This document shows, piece by piece, positions 1 to 9,305 of a DNA stretch of 64,000 nt. The notes under the pieces were generated by a model that worked only from the letters and a program-made list of their open reading frames with translations, was not told the DNA's origin and did no database searches. This DNA is from Collinsella aerofaciens (lineage in GTDB: Bacteria; Actinomycetota; Coriobacteriia; Coriobacteriales; Coriobacteriaceae): the NCBI RefSeq assembly GCF_028206995.1, contig NZ_JAQLFL010000009.1:19308-83307 (forward strand), given 5' to 3'. The translations under genes were made by a program, and so were the position numbers. Every line of letters starts with the position of its first letter. The first letter of the stretch is position 1.

Positions 1-183
1 GGCACCGGCGCGAATGGCGGCGCGCTCCTCGTCGAGCTCGGCCGTCACGGCAGCATGGACCACCGCGTCGCAGGTCTCCCCCGCCGCCTTCACCACCGGC
101 CACTCGGCAAGCAGCTCGTTGACGGAAGGAATAGCGCGAAGGCGGGCGCGTACCTCATCGGACATGTTCTGGCTATCGCTCAT
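1..183 (-). CDS. selA: L-seryl-tRNA(Sec) selenium transferase, N-terminal part (cut by window edge)
   Basis: Only the first 61 codons are inside the window. They read MSDSQNMSDEVRARLRAIPS, continuing VNELLAEWPVVKAAGE, which matches the start of SelA, where a short helix with the pattern LRxIPSVxxLL precedes the PLP-binding core. SelA converts Ser-tRNA(Sec) to Sec-tRNA(Sec) using selenophosphate. The ATG sits behind AAAGG with six bases of spacing. It is the last visible gene of the formate hydrogenlyase series on the same strand, and two UGA-containing genes (fdhF, selD) in the window need its product. The catalytic lysine lies off the edge, so the call rests on the N-terminus plus context. 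Confidence 0.8.
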   Translation of the reverse strand, partial: MSDSQNMSDEVRARLRAIPSVNELLAEWPVVKAAGETCDAVVHAAVTAELDEERAAIRAGA

Positions 184-259
184 GTGCGGCCTTTCAAAAC
201 CAAAGGTGAATCAATCGTTCGAACGTCAAACTATCAACCAATTCGATCGGCTGAGTCAA

Positions 260-2377
260 TCAATCGCTATTATCCTCGCGCGCCGCGATCTTTTCCACGC
301 GAACGGCGTTTTCCTGAGTGAGCGCGGCGCCCGTCAACGGGTCCCAACGCAACGGTGTATGGTCGAGCGGGCCGACGCCCAAGGCTTGAGCGCCGCCGGC
401 ATCGGCGCCAAACGAACGCCCACCGGGGGCGGCCGAGGTGAAGATGCACGCCGGATGCAGATACGGCGTCGTCTCCACGCGCACGCGGTCGCGGCCCATA
501 TCGCTCACGAGCTTGACGATCTCGCCGTCGGCGATGCCCATGTGCGCAGCAGCATCGGCATTCATCTGCACGGCATCCAGGTCCGATCCAGCCTCGGCGG
601 CACCTTGAGCCGCAAGCCTGCGCGAGGTGTGCGACTCAAAGGGACGGTTGCCACTAATGAGGCGAAACATCCCCGGGCCGGGCTCCACCATGGGCGCAAT
701 CCAGTTGGGCACACGACCCATGCCGACTCGTTCCCATACGTCGCTTGCCAGCGCAATTTTGCCGCCGGCAAGCGGAATCACCGGCTCACCCGTGCGCGAC
801 GGCAGCGCCACGCCCGTATCGGCCCAGCCGCGCTCCTTGAGCTCGTCCAGATCGATCCCAAAAGGCGCCACCTGGGCAGCCGCCAGATCGTCAGACGTAA
901 ACTGGAAATACTCGCCCACGCCACACGCCTGCGCCAGACCGGCAAAAATCTCCCGACCGGGACGTGTGTCGTCATGCTGCACAGGCAGCACGGCGTTGCG
1001 GTAGAACACGCGCGCATCGTTGGTGCCTATCACCGTTCCCACGCCACGGTCGGCCTCCAGATACGTCACGTCGGGCAGCACGAAGTCAGAAGCGCGCGCT
1101 GTCTCGGACCAGCGAATATCAACGGTCACGAGCAAGTCGAGCTGTTGCAAAATACCCAACCAAGCCTGCGCATTGCCATAGCCCGCACCGGGGTTACTGG
1201 CATAGACGATGAGCCCACGCAAATCGCCGGCAAGAATCGACTGACCGATGGTCGTGCACAGTCCGCGCACCGGATCGACCAGTGGATAGCGCTCGGACCC
1301 CAACTTGGGCTCACGTGGCATCGACGGCGTCGCAAAACGCGCAGGGTCCAAATCGCCCAACGCAAGCGGCGTGGGCGGGTTGAGGGCACCGCCCGCGTGT
1401 CCGATGCAGCCCAGCAGCACATCGATCATACAAATCGCGCGCGCGGTCTGGGTGCTATTGGCATACGCGATACCGATGCCGCCATGAAAGCCCGCATCCA
1501 CCACAGCGGCAGGCGCGGCGGCAGCCAGATCGCGCGCCGTCGCGATAATCTCTGCGGCCGGCACGTCGCACATCGACTCGGCCCACTCAGGCGACCAAAC
1601 AGCGGCCGCCTGCGCCAGCTCGTCAAAACCCGTGGTATAGCGGGTCACGAACTCGTGGTCATACAGATCCTCGGCAATCAAGACATGGGCAATACCCAAC
1701 AGCAGCGCCAAGTCGCAGCCCGGGCGCACGCGCAACCAGCGGTCGGCAAGCGCCGCAGAGCCACTGCGCCGCGGGTCGACCACGATAATCTTCGCCCCAC
1801 GGCGACGGGCATCGTTGAGCGCATCAACGGTCCCCATCGTCGACGAATCGACGATGGAACGCCCCAGGTACATGATGCAATCGGTACGCGCCAGGTCGGA
1901 GGCGGGGCTGTAGCCCAGGCTGTGCTCCCAACCGGTGAGACGGCTTACCTCGCAGGCGCCATCGGCACCGTACACGTTGGGCGAACCCAGCGCATGCATA
2001 AGGCGATAGGCCCAGTAGCGGTCGAACGAGGGAACGCCGAGCGTCATGCCCAGCGCACGAGGCCCGCACTCGTCAACAATCCCCAAAAGACGCTCGGCAA
2101 TCTGAGCAAACGCCTCGTCCCAGGTAATCGCATCAAACCCCGAGCCATCCCGGCGGCGTCGCATGGGGTGCACGATGCGGTCGAGCTCGTCAAACGGCAT
2201 TGCCAGGCGATGCCGTCCGCGGGCGCACAGGGCGCGCGCCGCGCACGGATGCCCCGGCACCGGCAACTCAGCCACCACGCGACCGTCCTCAACGCGTGCC
2301 GCAAAGGCGCAATCGGCATAGCATCCCCCGCATGTGGTCACCACGGCGCGACCGTCACGCTTCACAGCAGATGCCAT
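260..2377 (-). CDS. Molybdopterin oxidoreductase, catalytic subunit (DMSO reductase superfamily)
   Basis: A 705-residue cytoplasmic-looking molybdoenzyme. It starts with a [4Fe-4S] motif C16-x2-C19-x3-C23 and a fourth Cys near residue 52, then typical molybdopterin-binding segments (SFDRYWAYRLMHALGSPNVY, DPRRSGSAALADRWL). A Cys in GACEVSR sits where the metal ligand is expected, so it uses Cys, not Sec. There is no Tat signal. A start at 2377 is chosen over an upstream in-frame one because AAAGGGG lies eight bases before it. It follows the formate/nitrite channel in the hydrogenase series. The family includes formate dehydrogenases and thiosulfate, polysulfide and arsenate reductases; the substrate cannot be told, and no dedicated Fe-S or membrane partner is adjacent. 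Confidence 0.85.
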   Translation of the reverse strand: MASAVKRDGRAVVTTCGGCYADCAFAARVEDGRVVAELPVPGHPCAARALCARGRHRLAMPFDELDRIVHPMRRRRDGSGFDAITWDEAFAQIAERLLGIVDECGPRALGMTLGVPSFDRYWAYRLMHALGSPNVYGADGACEVSRLTGWEHSLGYSPASDLARTDCIMYLGRSIVDSSTMGTVDALNDARRRGAKIIVVDPRRSGSAALADRWLRVRPGCDLALLLGIAHVLIAEDLYDHEFVTRYTTGFDELAQAAAVWSPEWAESMCDVPAAEIIATARDLAAAAPAAVVDAGFHGGIGIAYANSTQTARAICMIDVLLGCIGHAGGALNPPTPLALGDLDPARFATPSMPREPKLGSERYPLVDPVRGLCTTIGQSILAGDLRGLIVYASNPGAGYGNAQAWLGILQQLDLLVTVDIRWSETARASDFVLPDVTYLEADRGVGTVIGTNDARVFYRNAVLPVQHDDTRPGREIFAGLAQACGVGEYFQFTSDDLAAAQVAPFGIDLDELKERGWADTGVALPSRTGEPVIPLAGGKIALASDVWERVGMGRVPNWIAPMVEPGPGMFRLISGNRPFESHTSRRLAAQGAAEAGSDLDAVQMNADAAAHMGIADGEIVKLVSDMGRDRVRVETTPYLHPACIFTSAAPGGRSFGADAGGAQALGVGPLDHTPLRWDPLTGAALTQENAVRVEKIAAREDNSD

Positions 2378-2499
2378 CTCGATTACCCCTTTCATCAGCC
2401 AAACACAACAGGCCAAAAGCCCGGCAACGAGTCCCAGACCCAAAAAGCCTCCCGCACGGCAACGCCCCGCGGGAGGCCCAACGTCAAACAGACGATACC

Positions 2500-3339
2500 T
2501 TACGCCTCGGACTTCTTGGCGTAGATAAACCAGTAGCCGAGCGCGATCAGAACCGCACCGCCCACGATGTTGCCCAGCGTGGCGGCGGACAGGTTAAACG
2601 CAATGCCCGCGGCGTTGAGCGCATCGGCGCCGGCGACCTTGGCACCATAGCCGCACGCGTGCATCACGGCACCCATGGGCAAAAAGTACATGTTGGCGAC
2701 GCAGTGCTCAAAACCGCAGGCCACAAAGGCGGCGATGGGCAGAAGAATGCCCACGACCTTATCGACCACGGTCTTGCCGGCGGTACCGATCCAAACAGCC
2801 AGGCACACAAAGATGTTGCACAGGATGCCGCGGAAGAAGATCGTCACCCAGTCGATCGTCACCTTGCCGGCGGCGACGCTCACCATGGAATTGGCGACCG
2901 CCTCGCCGTTGAGCTTGTAAATGCCGGCCATGTACACCAAAAAGACGATGAACAGGGCACCGGCAAAGTTACCGACCCATACGACGACCCAAGCCTTGAG
3001 CATCTGAGCCAAGGTGATCTTTTTACTCTTGAGCGCGCAGACCATAAGAGAATTGCCGGTAAACAGCTCGGCGCCGCACACCAGCACGAGCACCAGGCCC
3101 AGGCAAAAGCACAGGCCGCCCACGACGCGCTGGGCGCCCCAGCCCAGCGTGCTATCGCTCAAGAACACGGTAAAGAACAGGCCGCCGAAGGCAATGAACG
3201 CACCGGCGAACATTGCCAACAGAAAGGCCTTTGCGACCGGCAGGTTGGCCTTGGTCACGCCGGCGGCCTCGGTCTTGGCCTCAATCGCGGCGGGCGCCAG
3301 GCAATCGGGAGCGGGATATTCTGCCTTGGAATCTGCCAT
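2500..3339 (-). CDS. Formate/nitrite transporter (FNT) family channel
   Basis: A 279-residue protein with about six hydrophobic segments and the FNT-type signatures ELFTGNSLM and NWVGN-like (WVGNFAGALF), plus a central half-repeat (AFVACGFEHCVANMYFLP). FNT channels are pentameric and move formate, nitrite or hydrosulfide across the inner membrane. Located directly after the formate hydrogenlyase maturation genes, it most likely moves formate in or out for FdhF; a hydrosulfide or nitrite role cannot be excluded by sequence. The ATG at 3339 is preferred because AGGAAAGAAG lies upstream; a longer in-frame extension lacks family similarity. Confidence 0.88.
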   Translation of the reverse strand: MADSKAEYPAPDCLAPAAIEAKTEAAGVTKANLPVAKAFLLAMFAGAFIAFGGLFFTVFLSDSTLGWGAQRVVGGLCFCLGLVLVLVCGAELFTGNSLMVCALKSKKITLAQMLKAWVVVWVGNFAGALFIVFLVYMAGIYKLNGEAVANSMVSVAAGKVTIDWVTIFFRGILCNIFVCLAVWIGTAGKTVVDKVVGILLPIAAFVACGFEHCVANMYFLPMGAVMHACGYGAKVAGADALNAAGIAFNLSAATLGNIVGGAVLIALGYWFIYAKKSEA

Positions 3340-3378
3340 GTCAATCACTTCTTTCCTAATCAGCAGGGACAAGCGCTG

Positions 3379-3882
3379 CTATAGCTCCTGCCCCAAGCGG
3401 ACAAAGTGGGAAAAGTCGTTGGCGGCCACGGCGTCGTACACGGCGTCGACGGCCTCAAAGACCTCCGGGGACATGGGGTTGTAGAACTCCGTGTCGCCCG
3501 GCTGAATCCCTATGAAGACGATATCTTCGCACGATTGCTCAATCTGTTCGATCAGAATCGACAAAGGGAGCGAATGCGTGGTGAACATCGACTTGCGGGC
3601 CACATCGCGCTTGTCGAGCAAGCGGATGGACCCGACGGGCAGCGCCATGTCGGCGGCATCGACCAAGACCAGACGCGGCGGACGCTCGCGCTTGACCTCG
3701 ATGATGTCATCCTCGGGCGTTTGCCCGCCGTCGATGGTATACCAACCGGCGATGGGCGCGTCCTCCATCTTTTTGGAGAGCACGGGGCCGGCGGCATCGT
3801 CGGCACGCAGCACGCTTCCCGCCGTGAGCACGATACCCGCAAACGGGGCGCCGTTCACACAACCATCCACAACGCGACCCAT
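3379..3882 (-). CDS. hycI: Hydrogenase 3/4 maturation endopeptidase HycI
   Basis: A 167-residue nickel-dependent protease of the HybD/HycI family, which removes the C-terminal tail of the large subunit after nickel insertion. It has the family motif in the form GSVLRADDAAGP (residues 22-33; the usual Asn is Ser23), VDAAD at 74-78 and TTHSLPL with His103, which give the three Ni ligands expected (Asp28 or Asp29, Asp75 or Asp78, His103). Its ATG overlaps the stop of the HycH-like gene by one base, so the two are translationally coupled. The likely target is HyfG, whose C-terminus carries a cleavable tail after CTDR. Confidence 0.9.
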   Translation of the reverse strand: MGRVVDGCVNGAPFAGIVLTAGSVLRADDAAGPVLSKKMEDAPIAGWYTIDGGQTPEDDIIEVKRERPPRLVLVDAADMALPVGSIRLLDKRDVARKSMFTTHSLPLSILIEQIEQSCEDIVFIGIQPGDTEFYNPMSPEVFEAVDAVYDAVAANDFSHFVRLGQEL

Positions 3883-4463
3883 TACTGCAACCTCCCCGTC
3901 AGATACACGCCCGACACATCGCGCACGCGCTCGACCAGATCGCGAAACTTCATTAAGAACGCGACCTGCTGGGCATGCAGGCCAAAGTCGTTATCGAACA
4001 CCGAGATGCCGGCCTTGGCCGAGCCGCGAAAACCGCGCTCGTCGAGCAGCGTATCGCAGGCCTCGAGCAGCGACGGCACCGCCGCCTTGTCGAGCTGGCA
4101 CTCGCCAAAGGAGCGGATGGCCTCGAACTTGGTCTTGGCCTCCCCCTCCGGCAGCGCGTCGATAAGCGTATAGAACACGTTCACCGGCACCGACAGGCGC
4201 GGCTCAAAGCAGTCGAGCACGCCGGTATGGTGGCCCACGGCGAGCGTGTAGTACAGCACGTCGCAGGCCTCCTGGGGAACGTCTTCCTCGGTCTCCACAA
4301 ACTTACGCGTGAGCTCGTAAAAGACCACCTGGTCGGGCGCATGGTCCAGGCAGGGGTCGGCGACGCCCTCGGCAGCCTCGTCGCTTGCGCGCGAGGCATC
4401 GCCAAAGGAGCCGCCGAGCATACCGGGGCCCGCAAAGTAACCAGAGCGGTCCGTGAGCTCCAT
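3882..4463 (-). CDS. hyfJ: Formate hydrogenlyase maturation protein, HycH/HyfJ family
   Basis: A 193-residue soluble protein without cofactor motifs. The core (VVFYELTRKF, ACDVLYYTLAVGHHTGVLDCF, and a C-terminal FLMKFRDLVERV) resembles HycH, needed in Escherichia coli for maturation of the formate hydrogenlyase large subunit. It sits between the hyfI-type small subunit and the HycI protease, exactly as in known hyc/hyf operons. Compared with HycH it has an N-terminal addition rich in Gly, Asp and Ala (about residues 1-40). Biochemical function in the family is still only loosely defined. Confidence 0.8.
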   Translation of the reverse strand: MELTDRSGYFAGPGMLGGSFGDASRASDEAAEGVADPCLDHAPDQVVFYELTRKFVETEEDVPQEACDVLYYTLAVGHHTGVLDCFEPRLSVPVNVFYTLIDALPEGEAKTKFEAIRSFGECQLDKAAVPSLLEACDTLLDERGFRGSAKAGISVFDNDFGLHAQQVAFLMKFRDLVERVRDVSGVYLTGRLQ

Positions 4464-5246
4464 CTAGCGACCTCCGGCCAGCACAAGATCCTGCAGCGCC
4501 GAGTAGACCTCAACGCGGCGTGGATCGTCCTGCTTGTCGATGAGCAGCGCCATGGCACCGCGGATATCGCCCTTGGGCGCGCCCTCGAGCGTATCCATAA
4601 ACTCGTTGGCCAGGTCGCGGCCGTAACGGTAGCCGCTCATGGCGCGAGCCTCGCGCTCGATGGCAACGCGCAGCTTGTACGGCACGCCGGGGTGCAGGAT
4701 ATCGGCCTGCTCGCCGGCGGCCTCCACCGTGGTCTCGGCATGGAGCTTTTGGTCCAGCAGACCGAGCGCCATGGCAAAGCCGTAGACGGTCTGCGCGGGG
4801 CTGGGCGGGCAGCCGGGGATGTAGACATCGACCGGCAGAATCTTATCCGTGCCGCCCCAGACGCAGTAGTTGTCGTAGAAGATGCCGCCGGTGCAGCCGC
4901 ACGCGCCATAGGACACCACGATCTTGGGATCGGGTGCGGCCTCAAAGGCGCGCAGGGCCGGCATGCGCATGGCACGCGTCACGGCACCGGTGTACAGCAG
5001 CACGTCGGCGTGACGGGGCGAGGGCACGACCTTGATGCCAAAGCGCTCGACGTCGAAGACGGGCGTGATGGAACCGAAGATCTCGATCTCGCAGCCGTTG
5101 CAGCCACCGCAGTCAACACGGTAGACGTACACCGAGCGCTTGATCTTCTTAAGAAGGGTCGCCTTGGCCTTCTCGATGCTCTCGTCGAGCTCGATCTTGG
5201 TCGGGCGGTACTGAAGCCGCTCGGGCAAAAGCGTGGGTTCGGCCAT
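4464..5246 (-). CDS. hyfI: [NiFe]-hydrogenase group 4 small subunit (NuoB-like)
   Basis: A 260-residue protein binding the proximal [4Fe-4S] cluster that passes electrons to the NiFe site. The cluster motif DCGGCNGCEIE (Cys46, 49, 52), SYGACGCTGG and YIPGCPPSP match HycG/HyfI and NuoB. The Cys pattern is complete. It is longer than NuoB through a C-terminal extension after about residue 180. It directly follows the two-cluster ferredoxin-like gene and precedes hyfJ, giving the hyfGHIJ order. Part of the cytoplasmic arm of the formate hydrogenlyase. Confidence 0.92.
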   Translation of the reverse strand: MAEPTLLPERLQYRPTKIELDESIEKAKATLLKKIKRSVYVYRVDCGGCNGCEIEIFGSITPVFDVERFGIKVVPSPRHADVLLYTGAVTRAMRMPALRAFEAAPDPKIVVSYGACGCTGGIFYDNYCVWGGTDKILPVDVYIPGCPPSPAQTVYGFAMALGLLDQKLHAETTVEAAGEQADILHPGVPYKLRVAIEREARAMSGYRYGRDLANEFMDTLEGAPKGDIRGAMALLIDKQDDPRRVEVYSALQDLVLAGGR

Positions 5247-5248
5247 GG

Positions 5249-5965
5249 TTACTCCTCCTTCGTATCAAAATCCATGATGATGCCCTCGACCGGTGCAGGA
5301 CCGGCGGGGATCTCGGGCGCATCGGGGTTGAGCTCGCGGTCGATATACTCCGGGTTCACGCCGTGGCCGCCCAGATACTCCATGCCGGGGCCCTGGGGCT
5401 CACCGGACGCAAGCGTCTCGTTGGCAGCCATGCCGGCAGCGTTGCCGGTCTTTACGGCCGAGGCGGCGCGCAGGGCGTCGAGCTCGCGCTTGCACTCCTG
5501 GCACATACCGACGGTACGGGCAGCCTGCTCGGCCTCCATGCCGCCGGCCTTTTGCAGCAGGCGCTTGGCGTAGTCGATCTCCTTGTGCGGGGCAAACGGC
5601 TTGCCGCAGCGCGAACAGTGCTCGAGCGTGTAGACGCTCTTGCTGGTGAGGTCGTCCTTGCTCATGACGGCCAGCTCAAACTCCTCGGTGAGCTTGATGG
5701 CCTCCATGGGGCAGGCTTCCTCGCAGCGGCCGCAGAAGATGCAGCGACCGTAGTCGATCGACCAGGTGATGGTATCGGCCGCAAGGTCGGTATCCATGCG
5801 AATGGCATCGGCCGGGCACGCCACGCCGCAGGCACCGCAGGCGATGCAGAGCTCGGCATTGTGCTCGGGCTTGCCGCGCATGTCCTTGTTGGTGGGGAAC
5901 GGCGCAAACGGGTACTTGACCGTCGCGTCGCCGGCCTTGGCGTTAACCTTCCAAAGCTTCAGCAT
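5249..5965 (-). CDS. hyfH: Hydrogenase Fe-S subunit with two [4Fe-4S] clusters (NuoI-like)
   Basis: A 238-residue ferredoxin-like subunit carrying CIACGACGVACP and CIFCGRCEEACP, the two clusters linking the electron-entry subunits to the small subunit. A second part has CSRC near residue 115 and CQEC near 155, a likely structural metal site, followed by a Pro/Gly-rich tail of about 75 residues. The ATG at 5965 (MLKLWKVNAKAGD) is the start: it lies one base after the stop of hyfG, and the longer in-frame reading would be the antisense-like shadow of that gene. Homologous to HycF/HyfH. Confidence 0.9.
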   Translation of the reverse strand: MLKLWKVNAKAGDATVKYPFAPFPTNKDMRGKPEHNAELCIACGACGVACPADAIRMDTDLAADTITWSIDYGRCIFCGRCEEACPMEAIKLTEEFELAVMSKDDLTSKSVYTLEHCSRCGKPFAPHKEIDYAKRLLQKAGGMEAEQAARTVGMCQECKRELDALRAASAVKTGNAAGMAANETLASGEPQGPGMEYLGGHGVNPEYIDRELNPDAPEIPAGPAPVEGIIMDFDTKEE

Positions 5966-5966
5966 A

Positions 5967-7739
5967 TTAGAGCGCCTCCTCATCGAGCGGAGCGGCCATG
6001 GTGCCCTCGCCCGCAAGCGGCGACTTGTCGCGCCAGACGTTCTCGAACTGCTCCTTGTCGAGCACGTGGTCGCGCTTGGCGGCGACATCGGTCACCGTCA
6101 CGCGATCGGTGCAGGAGTAGCACGGGTCGAGCGAGCCGACGATCAGCGCCGCGTCGCCCACGGTGTTGCCGCGGAACATGTAGCGCAGGACCGGCCAGTT
6201 GCTGTACGTGGCGGCCTTGGCGCGCCAGCGGTAGCACTTCTGGTTATTGCCGAGCATGGCCCAGTGCACGTCCTCGCCGCGCGGCGCCTCGGTGGCGCCG
6301 ATGGCGTACTTGTGCGGGGTGTACTCCCAATCCGTGGTGAGGATGGGGCCCGACGGGCAGTTCTCGAGCATGGTCTCGATCATGTCGATCGAATCGTAGA
6401 CCTCCTGGATGCGGACGGCGGTACGGCCGAAGGCGTCGCAGGTGTCGGCCGTGGCGGCGTGCATCTTTTGGATGTCCGGATCGGCGTAGCCGTCGAAGGG
6501 ATGGTCAAAGCGCACGTCGCGGGCATAGCCCGAGCCACGCATGAGCGGGCCGACCGGCGAGAAGTCGCGTGCAATCTTGCGGTCCAAGATGCCGATACCG
6601 CTCGTACGCTCAATAAAGTTGGGCGTGGAGAGCAGCACGTCGACGAGCTCCTGAACCTCGGAGCGCAGCTGGTGGATGGTCGTGAGCGTGGAGAGCTTCT
6701 GCTCAGCCAAAATGTCGCGACGCACGCCGCCAATCACGTTGAGGCCGTAGGTCTTGCGGTGACCGGAGAGCTTCTCGGCCAGGTCCATGGACTTCTCGCG
6801 GACGCGGAAGAACTGCTGGAAGCCGGAGTCGAAGCCCGTGTAGTGCGACGCCAGGCCAATGTTGAGCAGATGCGAGTGCAGGCGCTCAACCTCGAGCATG
6901 ATGGCGCGGATGTACTGGGCGCGCGGCGGGACATGGATGCCCTGAGCGCGCTCGACGGCCTCGGCGTAGGCCACCGAGTGGGCGCAGCCGCAGATGCCGC
7001 AGATGCGGTCGGCGAGGAACGTCACGGCGTCATAGTTCAGGCGCGTCTCGGCAACCTTCTCCATGCCGCGGTGCACGTAGAACAGACGGTAGTCGGCGTC
7101 GACGATCGTCTCGCCCTCAACGAACAGGCGGAAGTGGCCAGGCTCGTCGGAGGTAATGTGCAACGGGCCCATGGGAACGAGCGTCGTCTCCTTGCCCTTG
7201 GTATCGGCCAAGAACTCGTAGTTTTCCATGTCGCTCGCGGGAGCGGGACGGAAGCGGTAGTCCATGGAGTCCTTGCGCAGCGGGTACAGGCCGCTGGGCC
7301 AATCGTCGGGCAGCACCAGGCGACGACGATCGGGCAGACCCTCGGGGATCAGGCCGAACATATCGCGCAGCTCGCGCTCGCCCCACACGCAGGCGGGGAC
7401 GAACGGCGTCACGGACGGGAACGTCATCTTGGCGGGATCGACCTCGGTGCGCACGGTCACCCAGCCGGGGTCCTCCCCCTCCATGGAGATGACGTAGTAC
7501 ACGGCGTAGCGACCGCACAGACTGCGCTCGTCGTTGCCGACGATCACGGGAATCCAGCCGTAGCGCTCGTAATACAGGTAGTGGACGGCCTCGGGCAGCT
7601 TGTCCTGCTTGACGGTAATCGTCAGCTGGTCCTCGCACTGCCACTCGACCTTCTCGATGCAGCCCGGAACGGCGCGGCGCAGGGCCTCGACATGGCTCTC
7701 GCAGCGACGGGCATACACCTTGTTCTCAGTTTCAATCAT
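5967..7739 (-). CDS. hyfG: [NiFe]-hydrogenase group 4 large subunit (NuoC-NuoD fusion)
   Basis: The 590-residue catalytic subunit of the hydrogenase. Residues 1-170 form a NuoC-like domain (WGERELRDMFGL) and the rest a NuoD-like domain. The NiFe ligands are present as Cys247/Cys250 in RICGICGCAHS and Cys540/Cys543 in DPCYSCTDRV. About 44 residues follow CTDR, the place where HycE-type precursors are cut by the HycI protease, which is encoded in the same series. It evolves H2 from protons with electrons coming from formate. Complete and without frameshift. Confidence 0.95.
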   Translation of the reverse strand: MIETENKVYARRCESHVEALRRAVPGCIEKVEWQCEDQLTITVKQDKLPEAVHYLYYERYGWIPVIVGNDERSLCGRYAVYYVISMEGEDPGWVTVRTEVDPAKMTFPSVTPFVPACVWGERELRDMFGLIPEGLPDRRRLVLPDDWPSGLYPLRKDSMDYRFRPAPASDMENYEFLADTKGKETTLVPMGPLHITSDEPGHFRLFVEGETIVDADYRLFYVHRGMEKVAETRLNYDAVTFLADRICGICGCAHSVAYAEAVERAQGIHVPPRAQYIRAIMLEVERLHSHLLNIGLASHYTGFDSGFQQFFRVREKSMDLAEKLSGHRKTYGLNVIGGVRRDILAEQKLSTLTTIHQLRSEVQELVDVLLSTPNFIERTSGIGILDRKIARDFSPVGPLMRGSGYARDVRFDHPFDGYADPDIQKMHAATADTCDAFGRTAVRIQEVYDSIDMIETMLENCPSGPILTTDWEYTPHKYAIGATEAPRGEDVHWAMLGNNQKCYRWRAKAATYSNWPVLRYMFRGNTVGDAALIVGSLDPCYSCTDRVTVTDVAAKRDHVLDKEQFENVWRDKSPLAGEGTMAAPLDEEAL

Positions 7740-7742
7740 TCG

Positions 7743-9302
7743 TTACTCCACCTCGCTCTGAGCGGTCTCGGTACCGAACACAGCGCGGTACATCGGCGTC
7801 GCGTGAAGTTCCTCAGTGCTTTGCTCGAGCACGATGCCGGTCGCGGTCTCCACACCGTGCACGAGAGGCAACGGGGTGGCGATGCCAAACCACAAGATCA
7901 TGACAGCCAGGATGATTTCGGGGATAAGCATGAGCGCCGGGGCCTCATGCTTATCCATGCCCTGGGGCGCATGGCCGAATACCGACTTGAGTGCGATGCG
8001 GGTGAGCGCGGAGATGGCCACGGTAAGACCGAGGGCAACCACGACGACCAGCCACATGGGACCGGCGGTAACACCGGCGACAAAGGTCAGGAACTCGGAG
8101 ATAAACATGCCAAAGGGCGGGAAGGCACCAAGGCCGAGCAGCGCCAGGACGGCGAGCGCGGCGGTTGCGGGAGCAACCTCGACGACACCCTGGATCTTAG
8201 CCAGGCTACGCGTGCCAAAAGCGTGCTGGATGTTGCCGGACACGCAGAAAGCAAGCGTCTTGGTAAAGCCGTGGAACACGCAGTGCAGCAGGGCCGCGGC
8301 GATACCCAGCGGGCCACCGATACCCAGGCACAGGGCGATAACGCCCACGTTCTCCACAGACGAGTACGCAAAGCGGCGCTTGAGGTCGTCCTGGCGAAAC
8401 ATCGAAAGTGCCGCCACCAAAATGGACAGCGTGCCGACGATCAACAGCAAAAGTTGCGGATACTCGGCGCCCACGGCCTGGATGGTAAAGCCGTAGAAGC
8501 GCATGATCACAAGCATGGCGCACTTAAGCAGCACGCCCGAAAGCAGGGCCGAGACAGGGCTCGGGGCCTGGGAGTGGGCATCGGGCAGCCAAGTGTGCAT
8601 GGGGAACAGGCCGGCCTTGGTGCCAAAGCCGATCACGATAAACGCAAAGGCGAGGCGCATGAGCGTCGGGTCGAACTGGTCGGCATACGGCAGCACGCAC
8701 GACAGGAATGCGGCCTCGTGGGCGTTGGGAATCACGTCGGCGGCGTTGGCGTAGATCAGCAGCGTACCGAACAGGCCAAAGGCCACGCCGGCGGTGCAGA
8801 CCATCGCATACTTCCAAGAAGCCTCGAGGGCCGTCTTGTTCTTGTAGATACCCACGAGGAACACGGTGGAAAGCGTGGTTGCCTCCACGGCGGCCCACGT
8901 GAGAATCATGTTGTTGGACAGGCACGCGAGCAGCATGGTGAACACAAACAGGCTAAACAGCGCAAAATACTGCTTGGCGCGCTCGGCGGGCATGGAGCCC
9001 TCCTCGATATCGGCCTTTACATAGGGCAGCGAGAACAGCCCCGTAAGAAAACCGATAAAGCCGATGAGCAGCACAAAGATGGCGCCCAGCGAATCGAGGT
9101 GGAACCACAGGCCAAAAGCGCTCGCGGTGTCGCCGCTCATAAGGACGTCACCGGCCGTCATAATCGACAGCACCAGGACGGCTGCGACGGAGACCAGGTT
9201 GAGACCGGCAAACACGTTATAGGACGTGTTCTTGGGCAAAAACGCCATGACGAGCGAGAACACCAAAGGAGTCGCGAGCAGGGCGAGAATCAACGTTTCC
9301 AT
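7743..9302 (-). CDS. hyfF: Hydrogenase-4 membrane subunit F (NuoM/N-like antiporter subunit)
   Basis: A 519-residue protein of about 13-14 hydrophobic helices with the antiporter-like signature KAGLFPMHTWLPDAHS and PSPVSALLSG. This is one of three such subunits (HyfB, D, F). The F and D copies, with HyfE, are the extra modules that separate Hyd-4 from the smaller Hyd-3 complex and are thought to move additional protons or Na+. Stop to start spacing with hyfG is three bases. The C-terminal 40 residues are soluble. Confidence 0.9.
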   Translation of the reverse strand: METLILALLATPLVFSLVMAFLPKNTSYNVFAGLNLVSVAAVLVLSIMTAGDVLMSGDTASAFGLWFHLDSLGAIFVLLIGFIGFLTGLFSLPYVKADIEEGSMPAERAKQYFALFSLFVFTMLLACLSNNMILTWAAVEATTLSTVFLVGIYKNKTALEASWKYAMVCTAGVAFGLFGTLLIYANAADVIPNAHEAAFLSCVLPYADQFDPTLMRLAFAFIVIGFGTKAGLFPMHTWLPDAHSQAPSPVSALLSGVLLKCAMLVIMRFYGFTIQAVGAEYPQLLLLIVGTLSILVAALSMFRQDDLKRRFAYSSVENVGVIALCLGIGGPLGIAAALLHCVFHGFTKTLAFCVSGNIQHAFGTRSLAKIQGVVEVAPATAALAVLALLGLGAFPPFGMFISEFLTFVAGVTAGPMWLVVVVALGLTVAISALTRIALKSVFGHAPQGMDKHEAPALMLIPEIILAVMILWFGIATPLPLVHGVETATGIVLEQSTEELHATPMYRAVFGTETAQSEVE

Positions 9303-9305
9303 GGA

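Noticed and set aside
14..2524. An 836-codon open frame on the plus strand
   Set aside because: Antisense to selA and the molybdopterin oxidoreductase, whose frames have clear family motifs. The plus-strand reading has none.
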